Part shown: one piece after another, positions 1-5,036 of the stretch | How the letters are laid out: every line of letters begins with the position of its first letter | Numbering within the stretch: the stretch's first letter is position 1 | Source of the DNA: Nitrospira sp. UBA5699 | Lineage (GTDB): Bacteria > Nitrospirota > Nitrospiria > Nitrospirales > Nitrospiraceae | Assembly (NCBI GenBank): GCA_002420105.1 | Contig: DIHJ01000002.1 | Span: forward strand, 1 to 14,627 | Length of the DNA: 14,627 bases | Reading direction: 5' to 3' | Translations under genes and position numbers: made by a program | Notes under the pieces: generated by a model | What the model was told of the DNA's origin: nothing | The model's input: only the letters and a program-made list of their open reading frames with translations | Databases searched by the model: none

Positions 1-6
1 AGGGAC

Positions 7-423
7 TCATGCGTCGGTCCTTTTCGGATGGAGTGTTGTGGCGCACGCGCCCACCCGGTGGAGTCCTGGTTCTTCCTCGCTCCGGCCTGTTGGCAGGACA
101 TCCGCTGAGGCTGTTGCGGCGAGGGGCCTCCTCCGTGAAGACTTCCGGAGCGGGATCATGGTTTCGGAGGGTTGATTCGGTTCATCCGGCGTCTTCAAGC
201 CGGTGAGCGACCTGACATCGCGCAACACCGCGTACAGGACGGCCAGCATGATCAATGCGATGAGCAGGTTGAAATCCCATCCGCTTACGACGCTGCCGAC
301 GACCACGACGATAGCAGCGAAGTACGCGAGCACCTCTAGCAGTCCGATCCGACTCCAGCTGGTCGCCGACTTCACATTCTTCCGGTGACGACCCGGTAGA
401 AGCTGATCATTCTCTCGTTCCAT
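7..423 (-). CDS. Small two-helix membrane protein with basic C-terminal tail, unknown function
   Basis: I do not recognise a family. From the ATG at 423 the product is 138 residues. It has a short charged N-terminus, two hydrophobic segments at about residues 26-47 and 52-69 separated by a very short loop (a helical hairpin), and a cytoplasmic-looking tail rich in Arg, Lys, Pro and Ser (93-100 is strongly basic). The open frame continues upstream to 543, but this ATG is preferred: a GGAGG at 435-439 lies 11 nt upstream and overlaps the end of the previous gene, and the earlier reading would overlap that gene heavily. It is the last gene of the small operon 1639-7, starting 8 nt after the stop of the 55-residue membrane gene. 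The stop codon (7-9) is inside the window, so the gene is complete. Co-transcription with a lipoprotein suggests an envelope role, which is inference only. Confidence 0.6.
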   Translation of the reverse strand: MERENDQLLPGRHRKNVKSATSWSRIGLLEVLAYFAAIVVVVGSVVSGWDFNLLIALIMLAVLYAVLRDVRSLTGLKTPDEPNQPSETMIPLRKSSRRRPLAATASADVLPTGRSEEEPGLHRVGACATTLHPKRTDA

Positions 424-431
424 CAGCCGGC

Positions 432-599
432 TTACCTCCACGCTTCCAGGAATAGGAATACGATTGCCAGCACGGTGACGGAGAAGATGCTCATGCTGAA
501 GATGGACTCCGACGCCACGGAGGTCCCGAGGGCGGCCAGACAACCTCCCGCCAAGATTTTCTCGAATAGAGGCAGTTTGCCGGGGTTGTTGTGCTCCAT
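432..599 (-). CDS. 55-residue two-helix membrane protein, unknown function
   Basis: This tiny integral membrane protein has two hydrophobic segments, at about residues 11-29 and 35-52, joined by a short Ser/Glu-containing turn. No catalytic motif is visible. The open frame can be extended to an ATG at 647, which overlaps the upstream stop as ATGA and would suit translational coupling. However, the extra 16 residues are highly charged, and a strong AGGAGG stands 5 nt before the ATG at 599, so I chose the shorter form. The gene sits between the double zinc-ribbon gene and the second small membrane protein. Its tail provides the ribosome binding site of the next gene. Existence is supported by the strong RBS and hydrophobicity pattern. 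Function cannot be inferred. Confidence 0.55.
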   Translation of the reverse strand: MEHNNPGKLPLFEKILAGGCLAALGTSVASESIFSMSIFSVTVLAIVFLFLEAWR

Positions 600-604
600 T
601 CTGT

Positions 605-610
605 CCTCCT
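605..610 (-). promoter_or_regulatory. Ribosome binding site AGGAGG deciding the start at 599
   Basis: On the minus strand AGGAGG lies 5 nt before the ATG at 597-599. It favours the 55-residue product over the 71-residue reading that begins at 647 within the stop codon of the upstream gene. Confidence 0.6.
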
Positions 611-643
611 GCTCTTCATGTTCCTCGGAGACGCCGCGCGCTC

Positions 644-1000
644 TCATTGCGCATGGGGAATCAGCCCGGTGACTTCTTGACGGAGGCGCACGAGATCATC
701 GTGACATTGATTGCAGACCATACCCGCCGGAGAAGAGTCGAACAACAGTCCCTGCGTGGTGTCACCGCATCGTGGGCACCTGGCCCTCTTCCCCTTTGGT
801 GCGTCCGGTAACGCGACGTTCCGATCGCCTGGCGGCAGGGAAGCGCGCTTCCGAAGCGCGATCAGCTTCTCGTGACAGTGTGGGCACACCATACCGCGCG
901 CCGGAGAGTCGAACATGAGGACCAGAGAAGATCGTCGGCACCGGGGGCATCGGACCGGCTTCGCATGTCGAGCGGTCTCGTAGGATTCGTCGAACCGCAT
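644..1000 (-). CDS. Tandem double zinc-ribbon protein
   Basis: This 118-residue soluble protein consists of two copies of a CxxC-17-CxxC module: Cys18/21 with Cys39/42, and Cys75/78 with Cys96/99. The two copies share the pattern CPRC, then FDS near the middle, GMVC before the second pair, then CH, two residues, and L at the end. They look like an internal duplication. Each copy probably binds one zinc ion. A basic linker of about 30 residues joins them. The ATG at 1000 has AGAGGA 6-7 nt upstream. The gene begins 15 nt after the lipoprotein stop, and its stop codon overlaps a possible start (ATGA) of the next frame. A related single-module protein is encoded at 2151-2333. Zinc binding is inferred from cysteine spacing. 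The partner could be nucleic acid or protein, and nothing here decides between them. Confidence 0.72.
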   Translation of the reverse strand: MRFDESYETARHAKPVRCPRCRRSSLVLMFDSPARGMVCPHCHEKLIALRKRASLPPGDRNVALPDAPKGKRARCPRCGDTTQGLLFDSSPAGMVCNQCHDDLVRLRQEVTGLIPHAQ

Positions 1001-1015
1001 AGTGATCCTCTTGCC

Positions 1016-1639
1016 TTACCCGCGAGAGGTGTGCTTCTTTCCTTTGGCCTTGTCGATCGCGCTTTGAATTTCACCTGAGACGGCCGATCCTTTTTCCTTC
1101 AACGCCTTGGCTTGGGCCTCCGCTGCGGGATAGTCACCCTTCTCTATGAGCTGATGGACGGCATTGAAACCGGTCTCCAATCCCTGGACGTCTTGGTTAA
1201 TCGCCTCCACCGCCGCCCGCTCTTTTCCGGTCGGCGCCTTCGCTATGAGCTCCTTGGCCGAAGCCAGGACCTGTCCGGCCTCTTTCTCCATGGCGAGTGC
1301 TGCCGTCTTGGCCGCTTCTTTGTTTTGGGCTGCCTTGGCCGCCACCGCTCCGCCGTCTTCGACGACCTTGATCAGCATCTTGTCCGCATCGCTATAGGAC
1401 CGGAAGATGGCCAGAGCTCTGTCTTGTTTCACCAACTCGTCCTGTGCCAAGGTCAACTGTTGCTCCAGTTTGACGAAGTCTTCCTTGGCATACTCCGATG
1501 CTCCCGCTGCCCGTGCCGACTCCACCGCCTTTTTCGCCGCTTCAAGTTGTTCGGTGGGCGGTTGAGCGCAACCGGTCATCATCACCATCGCCAGGCCGAC
1601 AAGCCCAACGGTTATCCTGTCTGAGAAGGTCTGTTGCAT
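1016..1639 (-). CDS. Helical lipoprotein, DUF4398-like
   Basis: The 207-residue protein begins with a lipoprotein signal peptide: Arg9 is the only basic residue before a hydrophobic core at 11-21, followed by lipobox M-T-G-C with Cys24 as the lipidation site. The mature part is almost all alpha-helical and rich in Ala, Lys and Glu, with the heptad-like A-x-x-A-x-x-A and E-x-A-K patterns typical of small periplasmic helical or coiled-coil lipoproteins such as DUF4398. It starts with P-P-T-E-Q-L-E-A-A and ends in a Lys-rich tail. The frame is open back to 1744, but the start at 1639 is chosen because it places the signal peptide at the N-terminus and has GGAGG 8 nt upstream. It is the first gene of the 1639-7 operon. 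It is probably anchored in the outer membrane or outer face of the inner membrane. The exact role is unknown. The family call is by resemblance only. Confidence 0.75.
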   Translation of the reverse strand: MQQTFSDRITVGLVGLAMVMMTGCAQPPTEQLEAAKKAVESARAAGASEYAKEDFVKLEQQLTLAQDELVKQDRALAIFRSYSDADKMLIKVVEDGGAVAAKAAQNKEAAKTAALAMEKEAGQVLASAKELIAKAPTGKERAAVEAINQDVQGLETGFNAVHQLIEKGDYPAAEAQAKALKEKGSAVSGEIQSAIDKAKGKKHTSRG

Positions 1640-1647
1640 GATGCCGC

Positions 1648-1652
1648 CCTCC
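1648..1652 (-). promoter_or_regulatory. Ribosome binding site GGAGG deciding the lipoprotein start
   Basis: GGAGG on the minus strand lies 8 nt before the ATG at 1637-1639 and, together with the signal peptide, fixes the lipoprotein start 35 codons inside the longer open frame. Confidence 0.6.
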
Positions 1653-1835
1653 TTTGCTTTCAGATTGTCTCTCGCATCATAGAGGTATTGCATCGGTGAT
1701 GCCGTGGGGTGAAATCGCGCCTCTGCTAAATAAATGTTCCCCAAATCAAGTGCTTATATCGTTGGCGCGAGTGGCCAGAAGATCTGCTCACGCCAGTCAG
1801 GAGAGATCCATGCAAGATTTGCAGATGCCGACGTT

Positions 1836-2060
1836 TCACCGGTGCGGCTCTCCAAACAGGGGAAAATGCTCCGTGGGAACGAACTTGGTTTCCGTCAGCC
1901 CGCGCAGGAGGATTTCTCGTGCTTCAAGCTGAAAAGGATCATAACGGAGGCGACGAGGGGCCAGGTTCAGCAGGGCGGATATGATCCCGCTGAACGGAAT
2001 GTCAGGGAAAACCGTTGTTCTTGGAATCGGCCGGAATAACCGCTCAAGCCGGAATCGAAG
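1836..2060 (-). pseudogene. Start-less coding-like frame, possible C-terminal gene remnant
   Basis: On the minus strand the frame is open from just after a TAG at 2061-2063 to the TGA at 1836-1838, giving 74 codons with no ATG, GTG or TTG anywhere near its beginning. The conceptual peptide reads like real protein: it has a Pro/Phe/Arg-rich start, a hydrophobic stretch with I-S-A-L-L-N-L-A-P, and a mixed charged end with E-A-R-E-I-L-L-R-G-L and H-F-P-L-F-G. I do not recognise the family. It may be the C-terminal end of a gene whose front has been deleted, or an open frame by chance. The surrounding interval is otherwise empty, and a transposase remnant lies 2 kb away, so decay is plausible. 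Confidence 0.3.
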
Positions 2061-2150
2061 CTAAGCGAGGGCCATGCTCACACAAACAGCCGGCGCTTTG
2101 TGCTGCATTCCCCTCGCCGTCGGTGGACGCTGTCACCAGGCTTGCGGGTT

Positions 2151-2333
2151 TTATGGTCTTGTCTTGAGAGGGTGGGTGAGCCTCAACCGTCGTCGCGCCA
2201 GTTCGCGCCGACATTCAGCACAGAGTTCCTGCAAGCTCAAATCATCAACGATCAGGTCCGATGACCGCCTGGCGCACCGGTCACAGTACTGCCCCGGCGT
2301 TGGTCCCTGTTCTGATGGCTCCACAATTTTCAT
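2151..2333 (-). CDS. Small single zinc-ribbon protein
   Basis: This 60-residue protein has one CxxC-17-CxxC module (Cys17/20 and Cys38/41) followed by an Arg-rich helix-like end (R-R-E-L-A-R-R-R-L-R-L). The 17-residue gap and the L-x-x-R positions after the last Cys are the same as in both modules of the double zinc ribbon at 644-1000, so the two genes probably belong to one family. The ATG at 2333 has AGGGAGG 10 nt upstream, which supports translation. It lies downstream of the TPR-like gene (108 nt gap) and could be co-transcribed with it. A single zinc ion is expected. The basic tail could contact nucleic acid, but this is a guess. Confidence 0.55.
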   Translation of the reverse strand: MKIVEPSEQGPTPGQYCDRCARRSSDLIVDDLSLQELCAECRRELARRRLRLTHPLKTRP

Positions 2334-2441
2334 GGATGCAGTTCCTCCCTTTGATTGGTCCCATGTGGCTCCGACTCATCGCTTTCTCTTTCCGCGGTGA
2401 CTCGCCTCCTCATGCTCGGGCAAGGCCCGCACTGTCCGTCG

Positions 2442-2981
2442 TCAGGCGCAATGGAGGCCTTCGAGTTCGGTCCAGCATTGAAGTGCCTCCTCGAACCGGC
2501 CGGCCCGGACCAGCAATAGAGCAAGCCGGTGTCGCAGGATCTGTTCGTACCGTAAGCCGCGGGCGGCCCGGCGCAGGTTCCGAGACCGCACGTCATGGCC
2601 CAAGGTTCCGCTCATAGGCAGGGAGCGACCGGGCATCGCCAATAACCGGACGCTCGCTCGGCACATGTTGATCCCGTTCTCAATCACAGCGATGGCTTGC
2701 TGGATGGCCTGTGTGCCCTCATAGATCGTGGCTAAGAGCAGATACCCACGGAGCCAGAGCGGATGTTGTTTGAGCAGTTTCCCCAGCAGAGAGATGGCCG
2801 GATCGAGGTTGTTTCGCGCGATGTGTTCGAAGGCGAGACCGGACGATCGCTGAACCGCCGCTCGGTGCTCTTCTGCTTCCGGCAAGATCACGTCGAGAAT
2901 CTCCATGAGACGCCGCAAGCGGGCCGCCAGGTCGACATCGAGCGCATGCGCTGCCGTCGAGAGACTATTCACCCCGGTCAT
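2442..2981 (-). CDS. TPR-like helical repeat protein
   Basis: From the ATG at 2981 the product is 179 residues; a TTG at 3002 would add seven. The protein is helical and contains TPR-like units: G-L-A-F-E-H-I-A-R-N-N-L-D-P-A-I (about residues 48-63), a second helix pair over about 78-106, and a C-terminal unit with A-L-L-L-V-R-A-G-R-F-E-E-A-L (about 154-167). TPR units normally mediate protein-protein contacts. No Shine-Dalgarno sequence precedes either start. The start overlaps by 17 bases the end of a frame (2965-3234) that encodes a signal-peptide-like segment. The N-terminus is therefore uncertain: the protein may be translationally coupled to that frame, or the two may be halves of one exported protein separated by a frameshift. 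The repeat assignment is fairly safe, but the cellular role is unknown. Confidence 0.5.
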   Translation of the reverse strand: MTGVNSLSTAAHALDVDLAARLRRLMEILDVILPEAEEHRAAVQRSSGLAFEHIARNNLDPAISLLGKLLKQHPLWLRGYLLLATIYEGTQAIQQAIAVIENGINMCRASVRLLAMPGRSLPMSGTLGHDVRSRNLRRAARGLRYEQILRHRLALLLVRAGRFEEALQCWTELEGLHCA

Positions 2982-3234
2982 GGCCACAGGCACGATCGTC
3001 AATTGTGCCGGTCGATGACTGCGCCGGGAACATCAGGAGCAGCAGTCCAAGCGTCCCGAAGCCTGCTGTGCATATCAACCGGATAGCCTTGCGGCCGAGG
3101 GCCGGCTCGTCAATTCTCTTGAACAAAAAATGGAGGTCCTCCCTTGGATCGCATGCCTCAAGAGATATTCGCCACATCCGCCTGCAATGGGTTATAAGCA
3201 ACTCTGATACCTTCCCCGGCAAACGGTTACGCAC
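2965..3234 (-). CDS. Short frame with signal-peptide-like segment, possibly the detached N-terminus of the TPR gene
   Basis: The frame gives 89 residues from a GTG at 3234. About residues 48-73 form a basic-then-hydrophobic stretch (R-K-A-I-R-L-I followed by G-T-L-G-L-L-L-L-M-F-P-A-Q-S) that looks like a signal peptide with an A-Q-S cleavage region. Only about 16 residues follow before the stop. The part before the hydrophobic stretch is too long for a normal signal peptide, so a later start is likely, but I see no convincing ribosome binding site. The next frame (TPR-like) starts 17 bases before this one ends. It may be a small exported peptide, or more simply the broken front of the TPR gene. 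Confidence is low. Confidence 0.25.
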   Translation of the reverse strand: MRNRLPGKVSELLITHCRRMWRISLEACDPREDLHFLFKRIDEPALGRKAIRLICTAGFGTLGLLLLMFPAQSSTGTIDDRACGHDRGE

Positions 3235-3566
3235 TGTTTCAGTGCGGGGAACCTGGCCTGGACCTTAGCGAATTTCGCCTGCAGACAGGCTGGCCGCGGT
3301 GCTTCTTATGAGGCCCACGCTCAGAAGTGCAATATTTGCAGTTTCTTCCGGAGGCATCTCCGGTCAGCACACATTGCGATACCCGCTCTCCCAGACGCGT
3401 GCAGGCTTTCAATCCGTCTTTTCTATTGAGTTTTCTTGATGAGTTGTCGCCCGACTCCGGCGTTTCGCAGGCTCGAATTCCCGTTCTCAAACGAGGGCAT
3501 GCTCTATGCGTTCATGGTTTAGAGAGAATTCATTGGCGAGAAACAGTTGAAATAGGAGATGCCACT
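3235..3566. other. Intergenic region between divergent genes, no gene supported
   Basis: These bases separate the minus-strand TPR region from the plus-strand gene at 3567. They should carry the promoter of the latter, but I cannot pick one with confidence. A short perfect inverted repeat, CCGGAG-gcat-CTCCGG, lies near 3350-3365. Frames running through here show no recognisable domain and no ribosome binding site. Confidence 0.4.
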
Positions 3567-3929
3567 ATGACACCCCATACAGTTCAGAAACGGATGACGA
3601 AGAGAACCTACAAGCTACGGGGGACCCTGGTAGGCGTCGACTTGGTTCACCACGTCATTGTAATCCAGCCATCCGAACACGACGGCAAAAGAGTTCGACG
3701 TCTCTCGGTGATGGCGGACAGCGAAATTCTCGCAGGCGATGAACGCAAGACCTTGGCCGATCTCGTCGTCGGTGAATGGGTCACCGCCCAATTCGTGAAG
3801 CAAGAGGACCACAGGGAGCTTAAGCGGCTGCACATCCCGCGGGGCATGGCCTCATCCCCTTTCCACCAGTCCGAGGGAGGCAGCGCGGTTCCCACAGTTG
3901 GGAGTGATCCTCTGCCGAAGGCGTCATAA
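3567..3929 (+). CDS. Small beta-rich protein, DUF5666-like, unknown function
   Basis: This 120-residue protein is the only convincing intact plus-strand gene in the window. The ATG at 3567 has AGGAG 8 nt upstream (3554-3558). The frame is open back to 3327, but the added part looks non-coding. Residues about 12-90 alternate hydrophobic and polar positions in the pattern Y-x-L-x-G-T-L-V-G-V-D-L, then I-V-I-Q, L-S-V-M-A-D-S-E-I, T-L-A-D-L-V-V-G-E-W-V-T-A, and K-R-L. This resembles the small beta-barrel (OB-like) DUF5666 type, in which a 'linked-to-D-L, x-V-G' segment precedes the last strands. No signal peptide is seen, unlike many DUF5666 proteins. The C-terminal 30 residues are polar and probably disordered. 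The family call is by pattern only. Confidence 0.6.
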   Translation: MTPHTVQKRMTKRTYKLRGTLVGVDLVHHVIVIQPSEHDGKRVRRLSVMADSEILAGDERKTLADLVVGEWVTAQFVKQEDHRELKRLHIPRGMASSPFHQSEGGSAVPTVGSDPLPKAS

Positions 3930-4224
3930 CTGAAATATCTTGTTGGGAGTTGCCCCCCGCAAGGGCTACAGTCGCGCACCGTACACGGGGGGATCCAGTG
4001 CGATTGATCACGACGAAGAGACCGAGACGCTTGCATATGGCGATGCGACATCACCACACCATTAACAACCGGTCAGCTGTCGTATGCTCTGCGGAGGCGT
4101 ATGGGTTCAAAGGCACCGCCCGGCGGTACGCATCGGATCGCAAGACCGTCCGAGACCGGAGTGACGGAAGGGGGAGGGCGTCTTTTCTTGATGCACCATG
4201 CGGCGTTAGAATAGGAGCGGCCGC
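3930..4224. other. Intergenic region upstream of the transposase remnant, nothing definite
   Basis: About 295 bases hold no supported gene. Just after the stop at 3929 an imperfect stem (CTTG..GGG / CCC..CAAG, 3939-3963) could help end transcription of the plus-strand gene, but no T-tract follows. I see no clear REP palindrome that would match the adjacent RAYT remnant. Confidence 0.35.
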
Positions 4225-4381
4225 ATGCCTTGCCGCCCGCGTGTGGCTGCCGGTGACCTCGCTTATCATGTTCTCAACCGCCGCGTCGGGCGCTTGCCGT
4301 TGTTTGAGAATCCCGCCGATTACGCCGCATTTGAGGAAGATTCTCGCCGAGAACAGAGCCGGCACCTTCGCAGCTCCCAAG
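4225..4381 (+). pseudogene. Truncated, frameshifted REP-associated tyrosine transposase (RAYT) remnant
   Basis: The frame begins with an ATG preceded by GGAG and encodes M-P-C-R-P-R-V-A-A-G-D-L-A-Y-H-V-L-N-R-R-V-G-R-L-P-L-F-E and then A-D-Y-A-A-F-E. This is the characteristic N-terminus of the Y1 (IS200-like) REP-associated transposases, in which Y-H-V-x-N-R and L-F-E-x-x-x-D-Y-x-A-F are conserved. After A-A-F-E the similarity moves to the +1 frame, with K-I-L-A-E-N-R-A-G-T-F (4337-4369), so there is a frameshift at about 4336. The rest of the enzyme is missing, including the H-x-H metal site (M-P-N-H-W-H in the family) and the catalytic Tyr. Within about 50 bases the sequence runs into the end of convergent hyfI. 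It is a dead fragment that marks a past insertion or deletion boundary at the 3' end of the operon. Confidence 0.65.
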
Positions 4382-4427
4382 TCGGAAATCCCCTCTCACT
4401 TGCTTCACGAGTTCGATTGCTGCAAAC

Positions 4428-4946
4428 TTACTTCTCCGTCGATTGCCGTGACGCCCGGAGTTCTTCGAGCGCCTTCAGGATCTCAGCGGGGCGGGGCGGG
4501 CAGCCGGGGATGCGCAGATCGACGGGAACGTGGCGGTCGACCGGTCCGGTGACCCCATAGCTCCCTTTGAAGACTCCGCAGTTGACGGCGCAGTCCCCGA
4601 GCGCGATCACGATCTTCGGATCCGGCGTCTGCTTGTAGACATCGTGTAAGGCCCGTTCCATGTTGAACGTAACCGGGCCGGTTACCACGAGGGCATCGGC
4701 ATGGCGCGGTGAGGCCGCGATGTGCACGCCGAAGCGTTCGACGTCGTAGATGGGATTGGCCAGGGCGTTCATCTCCATCTCGCAGGCGTTGCAGGAGCCC
4801 GTGTCCACCTCACGAACGGCGAGCGACCGTCTGAAGGGCCGGGCTTTCTCGCGGGCCTCGGGCGTGGAGCCTTCGGCGGGCTGCGCGGCCGGATGTTGTC
4901 CCGTCACTACGCCGGTCTTGATGCTTTTTTTGAGAATACGGAACAT
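4428..4946 (-). CDS. hyfI: NuoB/HyfI-like small subunit of Ehr-type complex
   Basis: This 172-residue protein is homologous to the small subunit of group 4 hydrogenases and to complex I NuoB. In those complexes it carries the [4Fe-4S] cluster next to the large-subunit active site. The N-terminus M-F-R-I-L-K-K is typical of HyfI/HycG. The four expected ligands are present: Cys52 and Cys55 in G-S-C-N-A-C-E, Cys119 in G-D-C, and Cys149 in I-P-G-C-P-P-R-P. An extra Cys123 follows. The C-x-x-C pair is the hydrogenase style, not the adjacent Cys-Cys of NuoB. It probably sits on the cytoplasmic side of the membrane, docked to HyfG and HyfC. GGAGG precedes the ATG by 3 nt. It is the last gene of the operon, separated from hyfG by 90 nt containing a strong hairpin (4986-5020). 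Because HyfG lacks NiFe ligands, the cluster must serve another reaction. Confidence 0.9.
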   Translation of the reverse strand: MFRILKKSIKTGVVTGQHPAAQPAEGSTPEAREKARPFRRSLAVREVDTGSCNACEMEMNALANPIYDVERFGVHIAASPRHADALVVTGPVTFNMERALHDVYKQTPDPKIVIALGDCAVNCGVFKGSYGVTGPVDRHVPVDLRIPGCPPRPAEILKALEELRASRQSTEK

Positions 4947-4985
4947 GGGCCTCCTTTCGTCCGAGCAGGCTTGAGGTGATGGGTG

Positions 4986-5020
4986 AGAGGCTAGAGGTTG
5001 TGTATCAACCCCTTGCCTCT
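4986..5020. repeat. Strong intercistronic hairpin between hyfG and hyfI
   Basis: Two 15-base arms, AGAGGCTAGAGGTTG (4986-5000) and CAACCCCTTGCCTCT (5006-5020), pair at 13 of 15 positions around the 5-base loop TGTAT. It lies in the only sizeable gap inside the operon. No T-tract follows on either strand, so it is not a classical terminator. An RNA-stabilising or processing element, or partial attenuation before hyfI, is more likely (inference). Confidence 0.6.
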
Positions 5021-5036
5021 TGCCCCTCGCCTTCCT

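Larger units (their letters stand above)
1640..2150. other. Gene-poor interval between the lipoprotein operon and the single zinc-ribbon gene
   Basis: No complete gene is supported in these 511 bases. The only coding-like signal is the start-less minus-strand frame at 1836-2060, listed separately. The stretch 1640-1835 must contain the promoter of the lipoprotein operon, but I find only weak candidates (a TATGAT at about 1670 without a matching -35 box). The plus-strand open frames here have no convincing ribosome binding site or domain. Confidence 0.4.

Noticed and set aside
600..647. Longer start (ATG at 647) for the 55-residue membrane protein
   Set aside because: The ATGA overlap is attractive, but the AGGAGG at 605-610 sits at ideal distance from the internal ATG and the extra residues are an unusual acidic stretch. 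It is kept only as an alternative.
2074..2400. Plus-strand open frame of 108 codons
   Set aside because: It runs opposite the zinc-ribbon gene, which has a good ribosome binding site and paired CxxC motifs. This frame has neither a recognisable domain nor a clear start signal.
3239..3490. Minus-strand open frame of 83 codons
   Set aside because: Low-complexity, Arg/Gly/Ser-rich composition, no ribosome binding site and no recognisable motif; its few Cys do not form paired ligands.
4080..4140. GGTTCAAA stretch resembling a tRNA T-loop
   Set aside because: No acceptor stem, anticodon arm or CCA end can be drawn around it.
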